DNA of 64,000 nt from Toxonevra muliebris (taxonomy: Eukaryota > Arthropoda > Insecta > Diptera > Pallopteridae). Shown one piece after another: positions 55,803-64,000 of the stretch. Numbering within the stretch: position 1 is the stretch's first letter; each line of letters starts with the position of its first letter. The DNA lies in the NCBI GenBank assembly GCA_963691655.1, contig OY829330.1, positions 1,302,001 through 1,366,000 of the forward strand, read 5' to 3'. Made by a program: the position numbers and the translations under genes. The notes under the pieces are model-generated. The model saw only the letters and a program-made list of their open reading frames with translations. It had not been told where the DNA came from and ran no database searches.

Positions 55803-56112
55803 GTCTCTGAATCTCACATGTAACGATTTTATGATGGACGGATAGACATTTTTCTTAATCCTATTCTTCTATCCTATTTCTTTTATTGTACAATTTTGTT
55901 TAGTAGTAAGTAACAGTGAGAACACATAAGACTATTGACTAGATTCCCACTAAAAAAAAAAAAATGTAAAACTCATATTTTTAAATCATTAAATCGTAAT
56001 CGTTTTATATATGTGTATCTTGTGTATCGATATAGACCCCTCTTTATAACAAAGGTTGTTATTTGTCGCCTTTTTGAAGAACCAAATGATACTAATATTT
56101 TGTATTTTGTAG
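55803..56112 (+). other. 310-bp intron-like insertion in Gypsy-3 RT
   Basis: Begins GTCTCTG after CACCAG and ends TTTTGTATTTTGTAG before GTTGAA. The RT frame is continuous from 55802 to 56113, so exact removal would restore the reading. It includes an A13 run and, at 56019-56069, an inverted near-copy (49 of 51 positions) of the adjacent coding sequence 56133-56183. A branch-like site is not obvious. See findings. Confidence 0.6.
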
Positions 56113-57127
56113 GTTGAAATATCCGAGCATTCGCGACAAATAACAACCTTTATTACAAAGAGGGGTCTATATCGATACACAAGACTAATGTTCGAAATTG
56201 CTTGTGCCCCGAATTGTTTCAAAAAATAATGGAACAAATTCTGGTAGAGTGCGTGGGTTGTATAAATTACATGGATGACATTATGATATATGGCGCAACT
56301 GTAGAAGAACTTAATGAAAGGACTGCAAAGGTGCTCACCACACTTAACGAATACAACGTGGTCCTAAATCAAGGGAAATGCATTTTCGGGGTTCAAGAGC
56401 TCGAATTTTTAGGGCATAAACTGTCTGCAACAGGAATATCACCAACGCAAGATAAATGCGAAGCTATTAAAAATTTTCGGAGGCCAGCTAATTCAGAAGA
56501 AACTCATAGCTTCCTGGGGCTGGTGAACTTTGTTGGGAAATTTATCCCCAACTTAGCAACAACGACTGAACCACTAAGAGTTTTGACTAAGAAAGATGCT
56601 GCATTTTCGTGGACGCATGAACCAGAAGCGGCATTCGAAAAACTGAAAAATAATTTAACTAGCAGCTTGGGACCGGGCAAAATAACATTAATGATCGCAC
56701 GCAAATATACGCAGACGCTAGCCCAGTTAGTTTAGGGGCGGTCTGGTACAAATCGATGTTAGTGGGCCAAGAATAATCTCATACGCGAGTAAGAGCTTGT
56801 CAGTTACTAAAAAAAGGTACTGCCAGACCGAAAAAGAAGCTCTTGCATTGGTGTGGTCGGTGAAGCGCTTTCATTTCTACGTATACGGTCGTAGTTTCGA
56901 GTTAATTATAGGCCATAAAGCGTTAGAAGTCATATTCTCACCCAAGAGCAAACCATGTGCAAGAATCGAGCGTTGGGTTATGAGGCTACAGTCATACAAA
57001 TTTAGCATAATCCATATACCAGGAAAGAATAATAATGTAAAAGAAGGCATCTTTAATGGGGTATGGGAAGGAAAGGCAGGTCCATTCAAAAGTTTCAGCA
57101 CAGAACTTTGTTGGGGGGGGGGGGGGG
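56113..57127 (+). pseudogene. Gypsy-3 pol: RT second part and RNase H
   Basis: RT continues (VEISEHSRQITTF, CAPELFQKIMEQI) to the active site YMDD (CINYMDDIMIYGA near 56275), then the thumb (GKCIFGVQELEFLGHKLSAT, FLGLVNFVGKFIPNL). The RNase H start is decayed near 56690-56760, with frame changes around YADASP-like sequence. It resumes with IISYASKSLSVTKKRYCQTE, KEALALVWSVKRFHFY and IHIPGKNNNV. A 15-G run at 57113-57127 disrupts the frame before integrase. The histidine of the usual TDHK motif follows a glycine (IGHKAL), so the catalytic Asp of RNase H appears lost. Confidence 0.87.
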
Positions 57128-57750
57128 AATATTCTTCTTAGGGGTAATCACATTGTGATCCCTGAAAAGTTGCGCGTTCGGACATTAAAAGTAGCCCATG
57201 AAGGTCATCCGGGAATGACAAAAATGAAACAGAGATTGCGCGCCAAAGTATGGTGGTCAAAAATCGACACTGAAGTGGAAACATACATTAAAAGGTGTCA
57301 TGATTGTACAATGGTAGCAGCACCACCAGCACCCGAACCGAAGCGAACCTTGACACCTCATTGCCATCGACTTTCTAGGGCCACTTCCCTCTTCTGATTA
57401 TTTGTTAGTAGTCGTAGACTATTTTAGCCGCTACATCGAAGTGGATGTCATGAGAAAAATTGATTCACAGGATACTATCAAAAGGTTGCGTATAATTTTT
57501 GAGCGGTTTGGGTATCCAATTACTGCTGATAATGGTCGACAATTTGTGAGCATGGAATTTAAAGCATTTTGTGAAGAAAGTAACATCAAATTGATAATTA
57601 CAACACCGTATTGGCCACAACAGAATGGCGAAGTTGAGCGCCAAAATCGCTCAATCCTCAAACGATTGATTATTAGTCAGAATGAAGGAACAGCGTGGAA
57701 ACAGGATCTTCAAGACTACTTGCACATGTACCATTCGACCATCCGCTGCG
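57128..57750 (+). pseudogene. Gypsy-3 pol: integrase
   Basis: The N-terminal zinc finger is intact (AHEGHPGMTKMKQRLRAKVW, CHDCTMV) at 57180-57310. A frame change occurs near 57358-57400: DFLGPLPSSDYLL reads in a different frame from the finger. The catalytic core follows (VVVDYFSRYIEVDVM, ITADNGRQF, TTPYWPQQNGEVERQNRSIL) with the three acidic residues in place. It breaks off at MYHSTIRC (about 57750), where typical gypsy sequence ends and unrelated sequence starts. Confidence 0.88.
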
Positions 57751-58214
57751 GACCGTTTTGGTACATAAATATTGCCTTAATTTCTTTTCATCACAACACG
57801 ATATGGCCAGGTGCACCAGTGAATGGCGGTGTCGCATTTGCAAACAGCTGCACCATACGATGCTTCATTGACCGGACGCTTCGGGATCCAGATCTCCCAG
57901 GTTTGAATCGCGAAGTGTCTCAGGATCAAAAGATCAAAGATCGTGCCTCGCCCGTTCGAGCGTAGACGATTCGATGATGAGTCCTCGGGTAGCAGCTCAG
58001 AAGACGAAAAAGCGTTAAGGAGACCTAGCTCGTCTCCCGTGCGCTCGTGCGACATACCACCGAGCGATAGAGTTGAGCCAGAGTCTGGTTCACTTCAGCC
58101 GGAATCCATGCCGTCTGAATCGGACCAGCGCATATCTCAATCCAACAATCCCAACAAATGCGCATCCTTTTCGACCGCCGCTCCAGTCTGCAATGAAACC
58201 ACTCTCGTCTCACC
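57751..58214 (+). other. Unassigned coding-like stretch upstream of the BEL/Pao protease fragment
   Basis: 57943-58224 is an open frame rich in Ser, Pro and acidic residues (FDDESSGSSSEDEKALRRPS). It may be the Gag linker of the BEL/Pao fragment that follows, but I recognise no domain. Base composition is clearly more GC-rich than the flanks, as in that fragment. Confidence 0.4.
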
Positions 58215-58782
58215 AGATTTGTAGGAGCTGGCGTCCACCGCGCAAGGATCAGGAAAGGCCAAGAGATGCTCGGCTGGCTATCCGTAGACGCGATGTTCCA
58301 GTGGTGTACCAGCAAATGATGCCACTGCTACCTACCGCCATGGTCAAAGTAATTTGGTTGCGAGGCCGAATTCAAATGATTCGCGAGCTGCTGAGCCCAG
58401 GAGAGGCTCAATCTATGATCGCCTAATCGTTGGCCTATCGGTTAGGCCTCAGAGCATCGAGCATTGGATCTCAACGAATGTGTGCGGTTAAGGTGCGGGG
58501 TCGATATGATTCAATTGAAGAATTGTGTGTAAGTGCGAGAGTGGTAAGGGGATTTACCCGGATTACACCACAGGCTGATATCGATCCGCGGCTTCTCGAC
58601 CAATATCGACACATACTGCTAGCAGACAGAGAATGTTGCAAATCTGCCCCAATATGTTTTATGTTGGCTGCCGACGTGTACTATCGAATAGTGCAACACG
58701 GCACAATTCCCATGCACTCGTCCCAAATTACTACTCAAAGTACAATCTTCGGATGGGTACTGTCTGGCGTGTGCTCCATATG
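58215..58782 (+). pseudogene. BEL/Pao protease fragment (third BEL/Pao element)
   Basis: Reads LLPTAMVKV, then RIQMIRELLSPGEAQSMIA, where the protease DxG motif would be (D replaced by S). An in-frame TAA follows at 58424-58426, then SLAYRLGLRASSIGSQRM, ITPQADIDPRLLDQY, CFMLAADVYYRIVQHGTIPM and TIFGWVLSGVC, the same linker block seen in Pao-1 and BEL-2. It ends at TGA 58781-58783 just after that block. No LTR was found. It is distinct in sequence from both other BEL/Pao elements here. Confidence 0.8.
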
Positions 58783-59429
58783 AGCCTCTTGAAATTTGTA
58801 TTCCTCTTTGTATTTCTGAATTTAATGAATTATATTACATGAACTACAGCATTATAATCACCAAATAAAATAGATTTGCAACGTATTACGCTTCAATTTT
58901 ATATTTTCTTACACTTTTACAGCATAGATTTAAGTTGCCAATATGGCAAGGCGGGCGGCATGTTCAGGCCAGATGCCTTATTTGCATTAGTTATTAGATT
59001 TAAGTGTTTTTTGTACTCCTGGCAACCCTTACCAATTCGATTTTTTCATCGATATATTTATGATTTAGCGGGTTGAATTTGTCATCTTTAGACAATTTTA
59101 CCGAATGCCAGGATATCATTCTATATCCTGAAGACGCCACGAAGAGGTCGTAGCAGCTAAGCTGAGAGAATCGAATTGCTATAGGTAATTTTCTTATACT
59201 TACTAATAAATTACATTTGATTATTTGAACTGACTGCTGTTTTCCTTTTACACATTTCAAATTCCCTCGAAATCCCCCCTTGCACGGAGACGCAAAGCCC
59301 TCCGCTCTTTTCACACCCAAGTCCATCGTGTATTCGGACTTGTAAATCACAAGAACTTGTAATGACGATTTGTAGTTGTAGTTTACAAGTAACAAATTTG
59401 TTGAAATGTTACTATTTTGTAGTTTTTTA
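58783..59429. other. Intergenic, no gene recognised
   Basis: AT-rich to about 59000. A 131-codon minus-strand frame (59395-59000) has no recognisable domain and I do not call it. TTTACAAGT/ACTTGTAA words begin near 59340 and lead into the MITE-like repeat. Confidence 0.45.
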
Positions 59430-59981
59430 TTTCACCAAACAGACGACTAATCACAAATTTGTAACATTTGTAAGGTATCGACTATACCATACAAGCAGAG
59501 AAGTCGCCGTAGCAAACACAGGAGTTTGATAGGTTTTGCATTAAGTTAGTTAGATTAAATATTTTTTTAAATATAAAAACAATACAAAATGTTAAATAAT
59601 AAATAATCTAGGTTTCAATAAATGTATGAACAAAATGTAGTGATAATGATAGCAAACCACGGCATTATAAATATTTTGCTTTGTACATTAACCTTAGAAA
59701 GGCAACACTTTTTTATCTATGTAAATAGCAAAAATGTTAAATAGAAAAAAGCAATTTATGGTGAATTGGGCATAATGACAATATGAGATAATGTTGGTGG
59801 AAATAGCAACAAATTATACAAAAAATATCGCATTTATACATTGATCGTGTAACAGCGCCCTTACAAATTTGTGAATTTGAGAGTTGTCACTTAAAAAACG
59901 AAAAATGGTTTTACACATTTGTAATTGTAATTTACAAGCACAAATTTGTAATTGTAAATTGTATTTGGTGAAACAGGGCAC
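59430..59981. mobile_element. MITE-like element containing repeat S copy 2
   Basis: Left TATTTCACCAAACAGAC (about 59428) and right TATTTGGTGAAACAGGG (about 59966-59982) are inverted around TTTCACCAAA. Subterminal ACAAATTTGTAA words occur near both ends. The interior (59476-59760) matches 33440-33655 and 34130-34180. No coding sequence. Its right end interrupts the gypsy fragment that follows. Confidence 0.65.
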
Positions 59982-60690
59982 AGGTGTTACGCCCATTATC
60001 ATTGGTTCTGGATGATTAGCTCTTTGTGTTTGTTGACATATTGCGCATTTTTCTATGAAATTTTTTATATCATTTGTTTGATCATGCCAATACAGTGTTT
60101 TTCGTGCACGTTGAATTGATTTTGTAATGCCAGCATGACCAGAGTCAATTTGACGTAGCATATCTTCTATATCGTTTTTAGAACCATGATTTTTTCGCCT
60201 TTAAATAACATTCCGTCTTCAAATGTTATTTTCTGTTTAAATGGTGCTTATTTTTTAATGCATTTTGGTAGTTAATCATCGTGGTCAAGCCAACCACACA
60301 TAATAATTGCTTTTAGTAGTTTAAGTTCGAAGTCGCTTGCCGTTGCTTTTATAATTATATCTTTTAATTTGTCGTTGATTGCCAGTATGACGTTGACAGC
60401 ATATACCGCCTCTGCTTCCGTTTCATTTGTTTCGCAATCTCTGCTTAGCGCATCTGCGATTGGAATTTTTGATGTGATTTAGTCAGTGCTCGTGTTACGT
60501 TTGCTACCGGTTTGCCATCTTGCATTAAGCATGCCCCCATTGATTTATTGCTGGCATCGACGGATAATTTAACGTCCTTGAGTAGTTCGCCAATACTGGT
60601 GTTGTGGTTAGAGTGCGCTTTATCATTTCGAAAGCCATTTTATGTTCGTCGTGTCAACACCACGCTGCACAGTGTCGCGAGTGCGGCCAA
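59970..60690 (-). pseudogene. Ty3/gypsy fragment: RNase H edge and integrase finger
   Basis: Minus strand. RT thumb/RNase H start near 60660-60480 (MAFEMIKRTL, VDASNKSMGACLMQDGKPVA). Most of RNase H is missing; the end of that domain follows (DALSRDCETNETEAEAVYAV near 60440), with stops at about 60270 and 60180, then KITFEDGMLFKGE. The integrase zinc finger is DMLRQIDSGHAGITKSIQRA, TLYWHD and FIEKCAICQQTQRAN (60161-59980). It is cut by the MITE-like element at about 59980. This is a different family from Gypsy-1, -2 and -3 by sequence. Confidence 0.85.
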
Positions 60691-61169
60691 AAATACAAAA
60701 AAAAGTTTCAAAATATGCAAAAATTAATAAATTAATTTTAGTGGTGACACCTAGAGCAAAAATTTGTGAACTATTTGAGATTTGAGTTGAGGCACGCAAG
60801 GAAAGTCGAAGAGAAAAAGTGTCTGCAATGGTTAGCTACATAAAAAAAAGGTTTTCACATTTTTAGTAATGGAACTGCTATGGGAGAAATTAAATTTTTT
60901 GGAACTCAGAAGATGTACTTGAAGCAAGACTTACGGAAATTCGAAAGTTTCGCTTAAATAATACACGAAAAACTTCTCGGGAATCCTCAAATAGGAATAT
61001 ATTAGTAACTATGTTACTTTCTTCGGAGCCGATTATTTCTGCTTATAGAAAAATTCATTATATGAAACATACAATTCCCGAAGATATATTTTAATTGAAG
61101 AAAGACAAGAAGAAAGTGTTTTCTACACTTTTTTTTAATTCCGGGAATAGATTTTGGAAATTTAATTTT
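60691..61169. other. Intergenic, unidentified
   Basis: A short stretch near 60915-61070 reads as a plausible coding remnant (EARLTEIRKFRLNNTRKTSR) but I cannot assign it. The rest is AT-rich. Confidence 0.35.
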
Positions 61170-64000
61170 TATTAATTTATTTATTTTATTTATTTAAGTC
61201 TATCTAGCATTAGCTCTGATAGACATGATATATAAAGAACAATTAAATTAACTTAAATTAAGCTAAGGTTCTAGTTTACAATATTTAAGTATAACTATTT
61301 CAATATTTAAGAATGAGTCAAAGCAACCTCAACCATTCATACTTAAGCTTGGTTCTACTTAAAGATATATTCATCTCATTTATGACAATTAAGCTCTGTG
61401 CACGATCTTGATATTGGTTCTGATTTGCTATAATTCATATATGAACGTGGAGTAAGTAGAAAGGAACTTAGCCTGAACCTAAGAGGTCTTGCAGGAGCAT
61501 ATATTGGGTAAAGAGAAAGAAGCAATGGGCAATCAATGTGGAAACACAAAACATCCTTAGCTAACATAATGCTATAATATTTACGTCTCGAGTGTAGTGA
61601 TTTTAAGTCGTTAAGCAAACACCTATCTTTATATTGAGGTAAAATACGCTCAGGCCAACTCATCTTTCTTAATGCATATCTAGTGAATTTTCTCTGTATT
61701 GACTCAATTCGATTACTACTAATCATATACGAGGGGCTCCAAATACAACAACCATATTCCAAGATAGACCTTACCAGGGATACATAGATAGTTTTTAGAG
61801 TATACGGGTCAGCGAACTCCTTTGAGTTACGCATGAGAAACCCCAATAATTTATTGGCTCTAGAAATAATATACTCATTATGCAGGTTAATGTTGACTTT
61901 ATTGTCAAAAATTACCTCTAAGTCTTTTTGACTCCTTACTTCTTCAATTGTCGTGCCAAAGACATGATAGCTGTTTTGACTAGAACATGCTGATCTTGTA
62001 AAACTTATGCTTTTACATTTAGCAATATTTAAATGGAGATAATTTTCAGCACACCATTTCGATACACCATCGAGATCTCTCTGCAACATAACAGAGTCAT
62101 TTAACCACTCTAAATATTTTCAAATCATCCGCGTAAAGAAGGCAATTAGAATATTTTACCATTTGCGGAAGATCATTAATGAAAAGGACAAAAAGAAATG
62201 GGCCTAAATGGCTTCCCTGTGGGACCCCTGAATAATTATGAATTTTTTTTGAATATTTTGATTCAATTTTGACAAATTGCATACGGTTAGTCAAATGTAA
62301 CCAATTAAGAAGGCTTGAGTGGAAACCCATGGCATTTAGCTTATTAAGCAGAATTAAATGCTGTACCCTGTCGAAAGCCTTAGCAAAATCAGTATAGATT
62401 GCGTCAACTTGATTTCCACTCTCCATACTTTTTAAACAAAAATTGGCAAAAATAGATAAATTAGTGCTTGTGGATCTACCACTAACAAATCCATGCTGAG
62501 CTTCTGAAATCCAATTTTTCACTTCCCAGAATAATCTCCTTTTCACAATTGACTCGAAAACTTTTGGTATCAATTGCAGTTTTGAAATGTGTCTGTAATT
62601 GATTACCTCCTGTTTCGAGCCAGATTCGTGAATCGGTGTTATATACGATACCTTCCATTTGTCTAAAAATTTCCCCGTAGAAAGGGAAAGATTAAAAATC
62701 ATAGCAAGTGGTTGAGCCAGGCTTTTATAACACTTTTTCAACAAAATCGGCGATATATTATCTGGGGACAAGTTATTGCTTTCTTTCAGTGCAGAAAGCT
62801 CCAACATTACTTCATTCACATCTAGTTTCAAATGGCCCAAACTTGTTAACTCAGTAATCTCTTTACTACAAGCCGCAGTTGAGGTATTTTCAAAAATAAA
62901 ATTTGATTGAAAGTATGATGCAAGCACATCGCAGATTTCTTCTTCATTACTCGACGTGCGATTGAGGTAAGTCATATTAGAAGGAAACCCGAAAGATTTT
63001 TTCTTTCCGTTGAGAAATTGCCAAAAAGACTTGTTTTTTATGTTACCCTCAATAGATAACATATACGTTTTATTAAGAAATTTTTTAAAGTTTCGTACTC
63101 TCTTCTACAACAAGTATACTCATAACGTAAGTTATGATTGTTGTGGCATCTTTTCCTCAGTTTGCATAGTTTGTTTTTTAGATTACACAGACGTCTGTTA
63201 TACCACACTGGCTTTTCCCCTTGCTTCACCCTTTTCCATGGTACAAAAATAGAACAAGCTTCTGCAATTACATTATTAAAAGAAATATACGATTTCTCTA
63301 AATCCAATGGATTAAATATGACATTCCAATTAATTTCAGAAAAGAATATGTCCATACCAATAAAACCAACCTTACCAAAATCACGCACTACGTTATTTAT
63401 ACCATTAGAGAAATTTAATTCCTCAAAATTTATAAAATTCAATTCAAGTTCCAATGCCTTGTGATGGATACTATTGTTAATAATTGGCACATCAGCCGCA
63501 CCTAATTTAGCTACTAAATCGCAATCCACAAAAACTAAGTCTAATATCCGACCTAAGTTATTTACAACATTGTTTAATTGAATAAGATGCATTGATAAAA
63601 GTGAATCGACAGTTTCATACTCATTAACATTTTTAGCATAAAAAGGCAATAAACATTTTTCATTGTGCTCATACTGCCAACAATTTAAAGATGTTGTTAA
63701 TATGAGCAGCATATATAGAGTTATCACTACCAGGTGGAATGTATGAGACTACGATAAAAATAATTATACTTTTACAAGGTAGATATACTTCAACACAAAT
63801 TTGTTCTACACTTGTGTTTTCTAATGATATGGATCTACTTACTAAATTCGACTTTATTGCTATCACAACCCCACACCCTCTTGAGAGTTTGGTTTCACCA
63901 GCAGATCTATCTCTTCTGTATACATGAAAAAAGTCACTGAACAATTCAGTATTAAAAATTGAATCATTTAACCACGTCTCAGTTAAAACAATCACATTAA
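61170..64000 (-). mobile_element. Non-LTR retrotransposon D (Jockey/CR1-like), 5' end beyond window
   Basis: Minus strand. The 3' tail at about 61170-61200 is a TAAA-type simple repeat. ORF2 fills 61376 to the window edge. There is no RNase H domain. The 5' end and any ORF1 lie outside. Confidence 0.85.
61376..64000 (-). pseudogene. Element D ORF2: endonuclease and reverse transcriptase
   Basis: Endonuclease at 63995-63038: MIVLTETWLND, GGVVIAIKS-like GCGVVIAIKS, YIPPGSDNS, then NNLGRILDLVFVD. A linker with WYNRRLCNLKNKLCKLRKRC leads to RT at 63062-62097: SKQEVINYRHISKLQLIPKV, HGFVSGRSTSTNL, YTDFAKAFDRV, GVPQGSHLGPFLFVLFINDL and an intact YADD (CLLYADDLKIF). The thumb and C-terminus follow at 62089-61376 (LHLNIAKCKSISFTRS, LVRSILEYGCCIWSP), with termination at 61376. 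Only three frame changes are seen (about 63680, 63080 and 62097), making this the best preserved non-LTR ORF2 in the window, with RT itself uninterrupted. Confidence 0.9.

Larger units (their letters stand above)
53479..57750 (+). mobile_element. Ty3/gypsy retrotransposon Gypsy-3, 3' truncated
   Basis: The left end looks like LTR sequence (TGTAGCATCTCGC at 53479 to GATATTACA at 53584, with an AATAAA at about 53527) followed by TTGGCGACGAGG, the usual form of a gypsy LTR/primer-site junction; I could not assign the tRNA. Gag, protease, RT, RNase H and integrase follow in order. Integrase ends abruptly near 57750, so no 3' LTR exists to confirm the 5' LTR. Confidence 0.78.

Noticed and set aside
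59000..59395. 131-codon minus-strand frame
   Set aside because: No recognisable domain, no promoter or splice context, and it overlaps repeat sequence words; likely chance.

Overview
This is eukaryotic DNA from an insect, most likely a dipteran and possibly a tephritid-like fly. That placement is inference: it rests on the types of retrotransposon present, on primer-binding sites matching insect tRNA-Lys(CUU), tRNA-Tyr and tRNA-Trp, and on the AT-rich intergenic sequence. I found no host gene that I can support. The window is a stack of nested, mostly broken transposable elements separated by AT-rich DNA with short repeats.

Layout. 1-1836: 3' end of a Ty3/gypsy pol (Gypsy-1). 2550-3700: three adjacent tandem-repeat arrays with 46-, 34- and 165-bp units. 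3852-14526: a minus-strand Ty3/gypsy element (Gypsy-2) with gag, a well-formed -1 frameshift signal at the gag-pol junction, pol, and a 3661-bp internal tandem duplication that gives two nearly identical pol copies. 14527-14941 and 22793-24652: one plus-strand non-LTR element (A) split by a complete BEL/Pao element, Pao-1 (14942-22787). Pao-1 has LTRs, a tRNA-Tyr primer site, a perfect 5-bp target duplication, a long structured leader, gag, pol and an unusual third ORF of zinc-knuckle type after integrase. 24645-28690: a second, inverted non-LTR element (B). 28760-30080: a copia gag/protease fragment and an internally deleted mariner.

30100-42045 is largely non-coding. It holds a dispersed repeat present in inverted copies, a diverged 629-bp tandem duplication, a CR1/Jockey-like non-LTR element (C, minus, about 35885-40033) and a small TIR element (40820-41893). 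42050-44760 is a copia pol remnant split by a hAT element (43407-44460) with recognisable TIRs and target duplication. 45989-46533 and 53208-53399 are two pieces of one PIF/Harbinger transposase, separated by a young BEL element, BEL-2 (47040-53207), with nearly identical LTRs, a tRNA-Trp primer site and a 5-bp target duplication.

53479-57750 is a gypsy element (Gypsy-3) whose RT carries a 310-bp insertion that looks like an intron and holds an inverted copy of the adjacent coding sequence. 58215-58782 is a BEL/Pao protease fragment, 59430-59981 a MITE-like repeat, 59970-60690 an inverted gypsy fragment, and 61170-64000 a Jockey/CR1-like non-LTR ORF2 (D, minus) running off the window.

No element here looks able to move unaided: every pol has at least one stop or frameshift. 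The nesting gives a relative history. Pao-1 postdates element A, hAT postdates the copia copy, and BEL-2 postdates Harbinger and is the youngest datable insertion. All family names come from motif recognition by eye, not from database searches.
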